Below, piece by piece: positions 7,459-16,021 of a DNA stretch of 35,787 bases. The DNA is taken from assembly GCA_949293985.1 (NCBI GenBank), contig CASFFN010000011.1:1-35787 (forward strand). Reading direction: 5' to 3'. The stretch is from an uncultured Eubacteriales bacterium (GTDB lineage Bacteria; Bacillota; Clostridia; Oscillospirales; Oscillospiraceae). The position numbers and the translations under genes are program-made. The notes under the pieces were generated by a model that was not told the DNA's origin, ran no database searches, and saw nothing but the letters and a program-made list of their open reading frames with translations. The number at the start of each line of letters is the position of its first letter. The first letter of the stretch is position 1.

Positions 7459-8198
7459 TTCCCCCTGCTCCCGTTGGCACCGTGGCTGCCAGGGTGCTTC
7501 TGCCAGCTGTTCTGCTCTACATTCAACAGTGCCTTGAACATCTCCACATCGTCCAGAGTGGTAATTTTGAAGTTTGTTTCCGCACCGTCATAGAAGTATA
7601 CCGGATACCCCAGTTCCAGCAGCAGGGTGCAGGTAGCCACCGTATCGGTGATTCCTTTTTCGTTGGCTTGCAAGTGTAAATCCCGTAATTTGCCGTAGGT
7701 AATGCCATGGGGGGTCTGAGACCGAAGAAGCTTTCTTCTGTCCAGTCCGGTCACCTGATCTCCCTCCACATAGAAGGGGGCTTCCGCAATGGGAATTGCA
7801 GCGATGGCCACGCCTTTTTCCTTGGTCATGCGGATACAGTCCGAAATAATCCGTTGGCTGGTATTCACCCGAATACCGTCCTGCACTAAAACAATGTCAT
7901 CCGCTTTCAAATCCTTTTCCAGGCCGAAAACCGCATTCTGAATAGACTGCATCCCGGTTTCGCCTCCCAGGAATATCCACCGCAGCTTGGTAATCTCAAA
8001 CTGTCTGGCATAGGCCTCCAGCATTCCTTCCCAGCCTTTGAGACATACCACCGCAATGGCATCAATGTCCGGGTGGCGCTGGAACTTTTCCAGGGAATAC
8101 ACAATCAGCGGCTTGTCGTCAATGCTCAGAAACTGCTTGGGCACTTCCTGACCCAATCTGGTTCCTACTCCCGCAGCTGTCAGAATCGCTACATTCAT
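7455..8198 (-). CDS. IspD/TarI-like cytidylyltransferase
   Basis: This 247-residue protein of the IspD/TarI family transfers CMP from CTP to a phosphorylated alcohol. The CTP-binding loop AAGVGTRLGQEVPKQFL (residues 8-24) and the VLVQDGIRVN and TNFKITTLDD blocks are clear. By sequence alone it could be IspD (2-C-methyl-D-erythritol 4-phosphate cytidylyltransferase) or a TarI-type enzyme making a CDP-polyol. Its position inside a glycan operon, overlapping an SDR gene and close to licD, favours a CDP-polyol or similar donor for a surface polymer. The start has GAGG 9 nt upstream. The C-terminal dozen residues are low in complexity. Confidence 0.87.
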   Translation of the reverse strand: MNVAILTAAGVGTRLGQEVPKQFLSIDDKPLIVYSLEKFQRHPDIDAIAVVCLKGWEGMLEAYARQFEITKLRWIFLGGETGMQSIQNAVFGLEKDLKADDIVLVQDGIRVNTSQRIISDCIRMTKEKGVAIAAIPIAEAPFYVEGDQVTGLDRRKLLRSQTPHGITYGKLRDLHLQANEKGITDTVATCTLLLELGYPVYFYDGAETNFKITTLDDVEMFKALLNVEQNSWQKHPGSHGANGSRGK

Positions 8199-8245
8199 AC
8201 TTATTTACCTCACTATATGAACCAAAAATTTTGTTGTAAAGCCCG

Positions 8246-9271
8246 TTATTTCCAGGAATGCCTCTGTGTCAGCCTCCCGTAAAGCCTGCTGTCAAGCACG
8301 GCTTCAAACTGCCGCCGGGTGATATGCAGGCGGCTCATAGCCTGAAAAATCCTGTATTTTCCTGCGATCTGCCGGTAGTTTTCCGGGAAGCGGGCGCAAA
8401 AGTTTTGCGCCGCCTTTTCCGCCAGGCTGCGGCCCTGGGCCTTATCCGGGCAGACCAGCAGTGCCGTGGTCAGGTAGCTCATAAGAAGTCCCTGGGCTTT
8501 GGCGGCGGCGTAGTCTCTCCCCGCTCCCGGGGGGAGCTTCTCCCCTTCCGTCAGGAGCCGGTTCAGCACCGCCTCCACATGGGAGATTCGCTTTAGCTGG
8601 TTGGCGTCCGACACGCTCTGGTTTTCGTCCCCGATCCGGTACACATACACAAAAATGTCCAGGGGGGTGACGCTTGCCGCGTGGCAGCAGGGGAAGGTGG
8701 CAAACTCGTGGTCCTCGTAAAAGATATGCTCCGAAAGAGAAAGCCCCATCCGGTGGTAAAACTCCGTCCGGTAGGCAATGCCGTGGAAGGTCAGCGCCCG
8801 GTCAAAGTCCCCCCAGCGGGACATCACATCCCCTAAGGTCATGGCCTTGCCAAAGGCCTCCGGGTAGCACCGCCAGGCCTTTTCCTCCCCGGTGGCGATG
8901 TTCTCCGTCCGGTAGTGGGTCAGCACCACATCGCTTTCGCATCTTTCCAGAGCCTTCACAAACGCAGGCAGGCTCCGGCTTTCCACCCAGTCGTCGGCGT
9001 CGATCACCTTCAGGTACTTGCCCTGGGCGGCGGCGCAGCCGGTATTGAGGGCTCCCCCGTGGCCCAGATTCTTCTGGTTGATGAGCCGGACGCAGCCGGG
9101 ATACCGGCCGCAGAAGCGGAGGGCGATTTTCTCCGTCCGGTCGGAAGAACCGTCGTTTACCACGATGATTTCCAGCTTCTCCAGAAGCTCCGGCAAAAGC
9201 ATACTGGAAAGGCATTTTTCCAGGTAGGCTTCGCTATTATAGGCGGGGATGACAAAGGATAACAGCTTCAA
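8246..9271 (-). CDS. Glycosyltransferase family 2
   Basis: A 341-residue GT2 enzyme beginning LLSFVIPAYNSEAYLEKCLS, followed by LEIIVVNDGSSDRTE, the NLGHGGALNTGC loop and the metal-binding LKVIDADDWV. It is the first gene of the leftward glycan operon. A TTG start is chosen: GGAGGT lies 9 nt upstream and no in-frame ATG fits that site. The remainder has an EDHEFATFP block often seen in GT2 proteins with DxD plus ED motifs. It probably adds a sugar early in repeat-unit assembly; donor and acceptor are unknown. A 47-nt gap separates it from the cytidylyltransferase gene. Confidence 0.87.
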   Translation of the reverse strand: MKLLSFVIPAYNSEAYLEKCLSSMLLPELLEKLEIIVVNDGSSDRTEKIALRFCGRYPGCVRLINQKNLGHGGALNTGCAAAQGKYLKVIDADDWVESRSLPAFVKALERCESDVVLTHYRTENIATGEEKAWRCYPEAFGKAMTLGDVMSRWGDFDRALTFHGIAYRTEFYHRMGLSLSEHIFYEDHEFATFPCCHAASVTPLDIFVYVYRIGDENQSVSDANQLKRISHVEAVLNRLLTEGEKLPPGAGRDYAAAKAQGLLMSYLTTALLVCPDKAQGRSLAEKAAQNFCARFPENYRQIAGKYRIFQAMSRLHITRRQFEAVLDSRLYGRLTQRHSWK

Positions 9272-9379
9272 TTTCTCACAACCTCCAAAGGCAATCCCTC
9301 AGACCGCCGTCCCACCGTCCGGCAGGCGCTGCGGCCTATTTTTTCATAAAGAAAGGGGCACATTTTCAGACCCCAAGGT

Positions 9380-9409
9380 AGTATACCACAAAACGACCCA
9401 AAAAAGCAA
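9380..9409 (-). promoter_or_regulatory. Promoter of the glycan operon
   Basis: On the minus strand TTGCTT (9404-9409) and TATACT (9380-9385) are separated by 18 bp, with a TGG extended -10 (TGTGGTATACT). This leaves a leader of about 100 nt ahead of the first GT2 gene. No other clear promoter is seen inside the six-gene operon. Confidence 0.75.
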
Positions 9410-9564
9410 CCATATTTCCGAAAAACCGGGAAAAAGAAAAATTTTTAACAATTCGTTCCGGTTTGTCCCCCGGGCAAAATCCTTCCCGCGTTCCATTTTC
9501 CGGCAATCGCGCAAAAACTTTACTTACATTTCACCCATTGTGACTGTTTCTCCGGGAAAAACTG

Positions 9565-9573
9565 TGGTAAAAT
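9565..9573 (+). promoter_or_regulatory. Extended -10 promoter for ppx-ppk1
   Basis: TGGTAAAAT gives an extended -10 (TGn plus TAAAAT) about 37 bp before the ppx start. No good -35 lies at the standard distance, which is common for extended -10 promoters. Confidence 0.5.
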
Positions 9574-9609
9574 AAAATGTAAAATAAGAAAGACAAACAG
9601 GAGGGTACC

Positions 9610-10506
9610 ATGACACACGCAATCATTGACATCGGCTCCAACTCCATGCGGCTTACCGTCTATCAGGTGGAGAATCACACCTTCAAGATTTTATTCAAGG
9701 AAAAAATCATGGCGGGCCTGGCAGGCTTCGTGGAAAACGGATACCTGACCCAGGCGGGCATTTACCGGGCCCGGGACGCCTTGCAGGAGTTTGGCAACAT
9801 TTTGTCATTGCTGGATCTGCGGGAGCGGGTCCATGTACTGGCCACCGCCTCCCTGCGGAACATCCGCAACACCCGGGAAACGGTGGCGTTCCTCACCCGG
9901 CAGACCGGCTTCTCCATCGATGTGATCTCCGGCAAGGAGGAGGCGGTCTACGGCTATCAGGGGGCCATGTACCAGTTCGCCGTTTCGGAGGGGGCGTTCT
10001 TAGACATCGGCGGCGCCAGCACGGAGCTGACCATCTTCCGGGAGGGGCAGGTACAGACAGCGGAAAGCTGCCCGGTAGGCTCCTTGCTCCTCTACAAAAA
10101 CTGCGTAAAGAAAATCCTCCCCGGCGCCGGTTCCCGGCAGCGGATCGCCGGTATGATTGAAGCCCGGATTCCCCGGGAGCTGCTTTCCCGCCTGCCCTCC
10201 CGCTCTCAGCTGATTTGCATGGGCGGCACCTGCCGGGCCATCGGCAAGCTGGCAAAGAAGCTGAATCTCATGGATTCGGACATCCCCAGCCTGAGCCTTC
10301 CCCAGCTGGACGCGGTGGGGGAGCTGCTGCTGGGCGAGGAAAAAACGGCGGCGGACGCCATTTTGCAGGTGGACCCGGTGCGCATCCACACCATCGTCCC
10401 GGGCTATCTCATTTTGTCCCACATCGCCCACGCCCTCAAGCCTCAGCAGCTGCTCATCAGCGACTACGGCGTGCGGGAAGGCTACCTGGCGGAAAAGGTG
10501 CTGTAA
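9610..10506 (+). CDS. ppx: Ppx/GppA family exopolyphosphatase
   Basis: An ASKHA-fold phosphatase of 298 residues, the short form seen in Clostridia. It would remove terminal phosphates from polyphosphate or from pppGpp. Signature blocks are IIDIGSNSMRLTVY at the N terminus, ATASLRNIRN, the ISGKEEA loop, FLDIGGASTEL and the GGTCRAIGKL segment. GGAGGGTACC precedes the ATG. Its stop codon overlaps the start of ppk1 by one base (TAATG), so enzyme and counter-enzyme are translationally coupled. The longer C-terminal domains of E. coli PPX are absent, so substrate preference between polyP and pppGpp is open. Confidence 0.92.
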   Translation: MTHAIIDIGSNSMRLTVYQVENHTFKILFKEKIMAGLAGFVENGYLTQAGIYRARDALQEFGNILSLLDLRERVHVLATASLRNIRNTRETVAFLTRQTGFSIDVISGKEEAVYGYQGAMYQFAVSEGAFLDIGGASTELTIFREGQVQTAESCPVGSLLLYKNCVKKILPGAGSRQRIAGMIEARIPRELLSRLPSRSQLICMGGTCRAIGKLAKKLNLMDSDIPSLSLPQLDAVGELLLGEEKTAADAILQVDPVRIHTIVPGYLILSHIAHALKPQQLLISDYGVREGYLAEKVL

Positions 10507-12614
10507 TGGAAAATTATCTCTACACCCAAAACCGGGAGTTCAGCTGGCTGCGCTTTAACCAGCGGGTGCTGGAGGAGGCGGCCGACCCCTCCCTGCCCCC
10601 CTTGGAGCGGCTGAAATTCGTCTCCATCTTCTCCTCCAACTTAGACGAGTTTTTCATGGTGCGCTCAGGCAGTCTTTTTGACATTGCCGCCATGGAGCCG
10701 AACCAGGTGGACAACAAAAGCGGCCTGACCCCCCGGCAGCAGCTTTCCGGCATCTACCGCATGACCGCCGCCCTCATCCGCCGGAAAGAGCAGGTCTATG
10801 GGGAGGTTTGCCGGAGCCTGGAGGCGCGGGGCATCGGGGATGTGCCCTTTTCCGGTCTGACCAAACGGGAGGCGGACTACGCCCGGCGGTTCTTCCGGGA
10901 GCAGATTCTCCCGGTGCTGTCCCCCCAGATCGTGGACAGCCGCCACCCCACCCCCCATTTCGGGAACAAGCAGCTTTACATCGCCTCCCTGGTAAAGAGC
11001 AAACACGAAAAATTCTCCATGGCCTTTACCCCGGTGCCGGAGGTGCTGCCCAGGGTGGTGATGCTGCCGGAAAGCAGCCGGTTTATTCGGACGGAAAACC
11101 TGATTTTGCACTTCGCCCCCTCCCTGTACGGCAACTATACCCCGGTGGAGAGCTGTATCTTCGCCGTGACCCGGAACGCCGATGTGCGGTTTGACTCGGA
11201 TAAATTCGAGGACGCGGAGGTGGACTACCGGCTCCATGTGAAAAAGCTTTTGAAAAAGCGCCGGAGCCTGGCCATTTTGCGGCTGGAGCTGAACGCCCCC
11301 GTCTCCCCCATCTTCCGGAAGGAGCTTCTGAAATTCATCCCCGTGGAGGAGCATCAGATTTTCTCCGACGCCACCCCTTTGCGGATGGATTATGTCTTTG
11401 GGCTTTTGAAGCAGCTGCCCCAGGGGCTGACCGATGCTCTGTCCTATCCCCCCCACACCCCCCGGTGGCCGGAGGATTTGCGCCGGGAGGACTCCATGAT
11501 TTCCCAGATTTTGCAGAAGGACCGGTGCCTGTTCTTCCCCTTCCACTGCGTTGACCCCTTTATCCGCCTGCTGAACGAGGCAGCCGATGACCCCCAGGTG
11601 GTGTCCGTGAAAATCACCATCTACCGGCTGGCCTCCTCCTCCAAAATCGTCAGAGCCCTGTGCCACGCCGCCGAAAAGGGCAAGGAAGTGGTGGTGCTCA
11701 TGGAGCTGCGGGCAAGATTCGACGAGGAGAACAACATCGCCTGGTCGGAGATGCTGGAAGAGGCCGGGTGCAAGGTGATTTACGGCATGGAAAACTACAA
11801 ATGTCACAGCAAAATCTGTCTGATTACCCGGGAAAAGAAGGGAAAATTCCAGTACATCACCCAGATTGGCACGGGAAACTACAACGAAAAAACCAACGCC
11901 ATGTATACGGATTTGAGCCTGATGACCGCCGACCCGGAAATCGGCGCCGACGCAACGGCCTTTTTCCGGAATATGCTGGTGGGCAACCTGGAGGGGAGCT
12001 ACCGGCGGCTGCTGGTAGCCCCCAACGGCATCCGCCAGACCCTTTTCGCCCTCATCGACCGGGAAATTGCCAAGGGTGACCGGGGCTATATCTGCATCAA
12101 GGTCAATTCCATCACCCACCGGGGAATGATCGACAAGCTGGCGGAGGCCTCCCGGGCGGGGGTGAAAGTCCGGCTCATCGTCCGGGGCATCTGCTGCCTC
12201 CTGCCGGGAATCCAGGGATATACCCAGAATATCTCCGTCACCAGCATCGTGGGACGGTACCTGGAACACGCCCGGATTTACTGCTTTGGAAAAGGGGAAG
12301 AGCAGGTGCTTTACATCTCCTCGGCAGACCTCATGACCCGGAACCTGTGCCGCCGGGTGGAGATTGCCTGCCCGGTGACAGACCCGGCCATCCGCCGGGC
12401 CTTAGGGTATATCCTTCGCACCCAGCTCTCGGACACCGCCAAAGCAAGCCTTTTGCAGCCCGACGGCGCCTACCTGCGGAAGAACGGTCAGCCTCCCATA
12501 GACAGTCAAAAGGTATTCTCCCAGACTCCCTTCCCCCCGGAAAATTCCCCGCCCCCGGTCAAACCCCTGGGACTGCTGGCCCGGCTTCTACGACGGAAAA
12601 AGGGCGTCTCTTGA
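10506..12614 (+). CDS. ppk1: Polyphosphate kinase 1
   Basis: This 702-residue enzyme reversibly polymerises the gamma phosphate of ATP into polyphosphate. The N-terminal block NREFSWLRFNQRVLEEA and the ATP-site SNLDEFFMVRSG are canonical. The two phospholipase-D-like catalytic modules are intact. His434 lies in YKCHSKICLITR (E. coli equivalent His435), followed by IGTGNYNEKTNAMYTD; His588 lies in LEHARIYCFG (E. coli His592), followed by ISSADLMTRNLCRRVE. The true start is ATG 10506, overlapping the ppx stop; a longer frame upstream lies out of frame within ppx and is discarded. The last 60 residues are a proline-rich tail, probably disordered. Confidence 0.96.
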   Translation: MENYLYTQNREFSWLRFNQRVLEEAADPSLPPLERLKFVSIFSSNLDEFFMVRSGSLFDIAAMEPNQVDNKSGLTPRQQLSGIYRMTAALIRRKEQVYGEVCRSLEARGIGDVPFSGLTKREADYARRFFREQILPVLSPQIVDSRHPTPHFGNKQLYIASLVKSKHEKFSMAFTPVPEVLPRVVMLPESSRFIRTENLILHFAPSLYGNYTPVESCIFAVTRNADVRFDSDKFEDAEVDYRLHVKKLLKKRRSLAILRLELNAPVSPIFRKELLKFIPVEEHQIFSDATPLRMDYVFGLLKQLPQGLTDALSYPPHTPRWPEDLRREDSMISQILQKDRCLFFPFHCVDPFIRLLNEAADDPQVVSVKITIYRLASSSKIVRALCHAAEKGKEVVVLMELRARFDEENNIAWSEMLEEAGCKVIYGMENYKCHSKICLITREKKGKFQYITQIGTGNYNEKTNAMYTDLSLMTADPEIGADATAFFRNMLVGNLEGSYRRLLVAPNGIRQTLFALIDREIAKGDRGYICIKVNSITHRGMIDKLAEASRAGVKVRLIVRGICCLLPGIQGYTQNISVTSIVGRYLEHARIYCFGKGEEQVLYISSADLMTRNLCRRVEIACPVTDPAIRRALGYILRTQLSDTAKASLLQPDGAYLRKNGQPPIDSQKVFSQTPFPPENSPPPVKPLGLLARLLRRKKGVS

Positions 12615-12639
12615 TTCTTTCTCCGGTTTGGTGTATACT
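12611..12639 (+). promoter_or_regulatory. Promoter of the SDR gene
   Basis: TTGATT (12611-12616), overlapping the ppk1 stop, and TATACT (12634-12639) are spaced by 17 bp, about 36 bp before the SDR start. The SDR can be expressed independently of ppx-ppk1. Confidence 0.7.
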
Positions 12640-12674
12640 CTTGGGGAAAAATCCCAAGAAATGAGAGGTTCCCT

Positions 12675-13469
12675 ATGGAGAAGAAAGTCGCCATCGTCAC
12701 AGGAGGCAGCTCCGGCATCGGTCGGGCAACCGCCGCAGCCCTTGCCCGGGAAGGCTGCGTGGTTTACGAGTTCAGCCGCCGGGAGATTCCCCAGGAGGGG
12801 GTTCGGCATATACGCGCGGATGTGACCCGGGAAGACGAGGTACGGGCCGCCGTCAGCCAAATTCTGGAATCCCAGGGGCGGATAGATATTGTGGTGAACT
12901 GCGCCGGGTTCGGTATCTCCGGCGCGGTGGAATTTACGGAGCTTGCCGACGCCAAACGGCAGTTTGATGTGAATTTCTTTGGCTGCGTCACGGTGAACCG
13001 GGCGGTCTTGCCCGTTATGCGCCGGCAAGGGGGCGGCCGGATTCTTCTCATCAGCTCCGTCGCCGCCTCCGCCCATATCCCCTTCCAGGCCTACTATTCC
13101 GCCTCCAAGGCGGCCCTGGAATCCTATGCCTGCGCCCTTGCCAACGAAGTGCGCCCCTGGCGCATCGCCGTCACCGCCGTAGCCCTGGGGGACATTGCCA
13201 CCGGCTTTACCCAGGCCCGGCAAAAGTCCTTTGCCGGGGACGATGTGTACGGCGGCAGAATCGGCAGAAGCGTCGCCGGTATGGAAAAGGATGAGGAGAA
13301 GGGAATGTCCCCGGATTTTGTGGGCAATCAGATTGCAAAAATTGCAATGAAGCCCAAGGGAAAGCCCCTTTGCACCGTGGGATTTACCTACAAATTCCTG
13401 AATCTTCTGTGCAAATACCTTCCCTGCCGTCTGCGAAACTTCATCGTCTACCGGCTATACGCCCGATAA
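12675..13469 (+). CDS. Classical short-chain dehydrogenase/reductase
   Basis: This 264-residue NAD(P)-dependent oxidoreductase of the classical SDR family has cofactor motif TGGSSGIG (9-16), the NCAG block near residue 75, catalytic Ser128 and the Y141-x3-K145 pair (YYSASK). Charge following the second beta strand (FSRRE) hints at NADP(H). The C-terminal 40 residues (CTVGFTYKFLNLLCKYLP) are hydrophobic, resembling SDRs that act on lipophilic or sphinganine-type substrates, but the substrate cannot be assigned. GAGAGG lies upstream of the ATG. It follows ppk1 with its own promoter and converges on the aminotransferase gene. Confidence 0.88.
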   Translation: MEKKVAIVTGGSSGIGRATAAALAREGCVVYEFSRREIPQEGVRHIRADVTREDEVRAAVSQILESQGRIDIVVNCAGFGISGAVEFTELADAKRQFDVNFFGCVTVNRAVLPVMRRQGGGRILLISSVAASAHIPFQAYYSASKAALESYACALANEVRPWRIAVTAVALGDIATGFTQARQKSFAGDDVYGGRIGRSVAGMEKDEEKGMSPDFVGNQIAKIAMKPKGKPLCTVGFTYKFLNLLCKYLPCRLRNFIVYRLYAR

Positions 13470-13506
13470 AATCACCCCATACCGAGAACCGGTATGGGGT
13501 GATTTT
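13468..13506. terminator. Bidirectional terminator
   Basis: A 16-bp perfect stem AAAATCACCCCATACC (13468-13483) with GGTATGGGGTGATTTT (13491-13506), flanked by A and T runs on both sides. It overlaps the SDR stop and abuts the aminotransferase stop, so it serves both convergent genes. Confidence 0.88.
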
Positions 13507-14690
13507 CAGCCCTTCTGCCGGATTAAGTCTCGGAAGATGGGGATGCTTTTTAGAATCTTCTCATAGGGAACGCAGTAGCACAGCCGGCAGTAGCCGGGGC
13601 AGCCGAAGTCCGTGCCCGGCACAATCAGCAAATCCTTTTCCCTGGCCCTCCGGCTGAAGGCCTCCCCGTCCCCCTCCGGGGCCTTGACGAACAGGTAAAA
13701 AGCGCCCTGGGGCTTTGCCACCTGGTACCCGGCCTCAACCAGCGCGTGATACAGGGTACGGCGGTTTTTATCATATCTTTCCAAATCCGGGGGGATTTGG
13801 GCGCACCGGGCAATCACCTTCTGGAAAAGGGACGGAGCGCACACATGGCCGATGGACCGGGCGGCTCCCGCCACGGCGGCGTACAGCGCCTCCCCGTCCG
13901 TTGCCTTCCGGGGCACATAGACATAGCCAATCCGCTCCCCCGGCAGGGACAGGGACTTGGAATAGGAGTAGCAGACGATGGTGTCCCGGTAAATGGCAGG
14001 GACAAAGGGCACCTCCGTCCCATCGTACACCAGCTCCCGGTAGGGCTCGTCGGATACGATATAAATGGGATGGGCGTATTCCCGGCTCTTTCGCTCCAGC
14101 AGCGCCCCCAGCCTTTCCAGCGTTTCCCGGCTGTATACCACCCCGGAGGGGTTATTGGGGGAGTTGACAATCACCGCCTGGGTATTCCCGGTGAGCATGG
14201 CTTCCAGCGCCTTCATATCAATCTGAAAATCCGGCTCCTGGGCAGGCACCACCCCGAATTCCAGCCCCGACTCCTCCGCAAAGGGGGCGTACTCGGGGAA
14301 ATAGGGGGCGATGGCTAAAATCTTTCCCCCGGGGATCGCCAACGCCCGGAACACCGCTATCAGCTCCGGAGCGGCGCCGCAGCCTAAAAACAGCTCCTGC
14401 GGGGTCACATCCCAGCCATAGCGCCGGTTCAGCTCCCGGGCAATGGCGCTTCTTGCCTCCATATCCCCTCCCGCCGGGGTATAGCCGTGGACCTGTACGG
14501 AAGGCGTCCCTTCCAGAATCTCCCGGATTGCCGCCTCCACCGCCGGGGGCGCGGGAATGCTGGGATTTCCCAGAGAAAAGTCCAGCACATTTTCCTCCCC
14601 CACAATGGCGGCCCGGCTTCTGCCGTACTCGAACAGCTCCCGGATGCAGGAGCGGTTTGCCCCCAGGGCATAGGCTTTGGAATTAAACAT
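13506..14690 (-). CDS. PLP-dependent aminotransferase, class I/II
   Basis: A 394-residue fold-type I aminotransferase. The N-terminal substrate segment LDFSLGNPSIPAPP, the HGYTPAGG turn, SPNNPSG and the SDEPYREL block are typical of aspartate/tyrosine-type enzymes. The Schiff-base lysine is K245 in CYSYSKSLSLPGERIGY, and the carboxylate-binding arginine lies in the C-terminal GYCRLCYC region. The amino-acid substrate is not readable. ATG 14690 was chosen with AAGGAGGAAGCCT upstream; an extension would run deep into the CYTH-exonuclease gene. The start overlaps that gene's last 8 bases, so the two form a small leftward operon. Confidence 0.9.
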   Translation of the reverse strand: MFNSKAYALGANRSCIRELFEYGRSRAAIVGEENVLDFSLGNPSIPAPPAVEAAIREILEGTPSVQVHGYTPAGGDMEARSAIARELNRRYGWDVTPQELFLGCGAAPELIAVFRALAIPGGKILAIAPYFPEYAPFAEESGLEFGVVPAQEPDFQIDMKALEAMLTGNTQAVIVNSPNNPSGVVYSRETLERLGALLERKSREYAHPIYIVSDEPYRELVYDGTEVPFVPAIYRDTIVCYSYSKSLSLPGERIGYVYVPRKATDGEALYAAVAGAARSIGHVCAPSLFQKVIARCAQIPPDLERYDKNRRTLYHALVEAGYQVAKPQGAFYLFVKAPEGDGEAFSRRAREKDLLIVPGTDFGCPGYCRLCYCVPYEKILKSIPIFRDLIRQKG

Positions 14691-15954
14691 AGGCTTCCTC
14701 CTTTTGGTATACAGGCGTCCCCGGTTCAAAGCCCTGGGGCCGGTACCGGACAGACCGGATTTTCTTTCCGTCGCAGCCATACTTGGCCAGATACCCAAAG
14801 ATGTTTACATAAGAAATCAAATCGTCCTTCTCCCGCTCCATGGCCTTCATCACCTCTACGGTGGCCAGCACATCGTCAATGGCCCGGTGGGAGTTCACCA
14901 CCTGGCCTTGCAGGCCGTAGCTTTCGATGGCGTTGCACAGCTTGTGGGGATAGCTCCGCCGGTCCCGGTACACCGTCAGCAAATCCAGCTTGTCCTTCCC
15001 CTGTAAGATGGCGGCGTCCCCGTCCCGCAGAAGCATATAGTACAGAAAAATCAAGTCAAAACCCGCGTTGTAGGCCAGAAGCAGGGTGTTCCCTTCAATC
15101 ATCTGGGCGATGTCCCGGCACACCCGGGTTTTGGGAATCCCCCGCTCCCGAATATCCTGAGGCGTGATGCCGGTGAGCCGCTGGATTTGTTCCGGGATGG
15201 CGCTGCCGGGGCTGAGGGTAATGAGCTGGTCATAAGTCTCAATCACCTGGCACTGCCCTTCCCGTTCCTCCAGCACCACGGCGGAAAACTCGATGATTTC
15301 GTCCCTGGCTCCGTCCAGCCCGGTGGTTTCCGTGTCGAAAATCACCAGCCGGTCATACTTGTCAAACAGCTGCCGGAAGCACCCCTCCCGGGTAAGATTC
15401 AGGGCTCTTTGGAATTTGCTTTTCTCCTCCGGGATAAGGCCGTATTTTTCCGCCAGCTCCCGGGCGAAGCTGTCCGCCGCCTCCCGGGAGCCGGATTTCA
15501 GCTCCACCTCCGCCTCCCAGAAGGGAAGCTCCTTTCCGCCCCCCACAAGCACCCCTTGGTCCAGGGCCACCTCCAGCCGGGCGTCCCGATAGGTCAAAGC
15601 CGCGGCCAGCCGCCGGAACCGGGCGCCGCACACCGGCGTCAGTCCCTCTTTTGCCAGTTCGCCCAGCTCCGGTGGACAGCCCAGGCCCAGCAGCAGTTCC
15701 ACCGCCTGGGTAATGTCCCCGCAGGCGGTTTCCCACTCTCCCCGGGCGCCGTCCGCCAGCCGGGATTTGCAGGCGCACACCGTTTTCCCGTTCTCCCCGC
15801 GCAGCCGCAGGGTCAGCTTCCGCCGGGACAGGCTGCCGGAGGGGGTATCATAATAGGTGGTCTCCATGGCAATCTCCTCGCCGGGAAAAGCCGCCTGTAA
15901 GGTTTCCATAATCTCGGGTGTTACCCGGAATTTCCATTCATATTCCGTAGCCAT
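14683..15954 (-). CDS. CYTH triphosphatase domain fused to DEDDh exonuclease domain
   Basis: Two domains occupy 423 residues. Residues 1 to about 190 are a CYTH/triphosphate-tunnel domain. It has the N-terminal ExExK motif (E4, E6, K8 in EYEWK), YYDTPSGSLSRRKLTLRLR, a lysine strand (VCACKSR) and a late acidic strand (EAEVELK), the pattern of inorganic triphosphatases. Residues about 200 to 400 are a DnaQ-like 3'-5' exonuclease with FDTETTG (D207, E209), a YNAGFDLIF block and the HRAIDD motif (H356, D361). The start has AAGGAGG 7 nt upstream. The two activities are predicted from intact motifs; why they are joined is unknown. It lies 2 kb from ppx-ppk1, which suggests a role in poly- or triphosphate metabolism. 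Confidence 0.88.
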   Translation of the reverse strand: MATEYEWKFRVTPEIMETLQAAFPGEEIAMETTYYDTPSGSLSRRKLTLRLRGENGKTVCACKSRLADGARGEWETACGDITQAVELLLGLGCPPELGELAKEGLTPVCGARFRRLAAALTYRDARLEVALDQGVLVGGGKELPFWEAEVELKSGSREAADSFARELAEKYGLIPEEKSKFQRALNLTREGCFRQLFDKYDRLVIFDTETTGLDGARDEIIEFSAVVLEEREGQCQVIETYDQLITLSPGSAIPEQIQRLTGITPQDIRERGIPKTRVCRDIAQMIEGNTLLLAYNAGFDLIFLYYMLLRDGDAAILQGKDKLDLLTVYRDRRSYPHKLCNAIESYGLQGQVVNSHRAIDDVLATVEVMKAMEREKDDLISYVNIFGYLAKYGCDGKKIRSVRYRPQGFEPGTPVYQKEEAYV

Positions 15955-15978
15955 AATCGCCCTCCTTGTCTTTTCCCC

Positions 15979-16007
15979 ATTATACACCGCCCCCGGGGAT
16001 TGTGCAA
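15979..16007 (-). promoter_or_regulatory. Promoter of the CYTH-exonuclease/aminotransferase operon
   Basis: On the minus strand TTGCAC (16002-16007) and a consensus TATAAT (15979-15984) are 17 bp apart, 25 bp before the start codon. Confidence 0.8.
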
Positions 16008-16021
16008 GGGAAGTCCCTCCT

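Larger units (their letters stand above)
9272..9609. other. Divergent promoter region between glycan operon and ppx-ppk
   Basis: This 338-bp gene-free spacer carries the leftward glycan promoter and the rightward ppx promoter, listed separately. Between them lies A+T-richer sequence without obvious repeats. Confidence 0.6.

Noticed and set aside
10665..12269. A 534-codon leftward open frame opposite ppk1
   Set aside because: Same situation: it is the shadow of a high-G+C gene with intact catalytic histidines.
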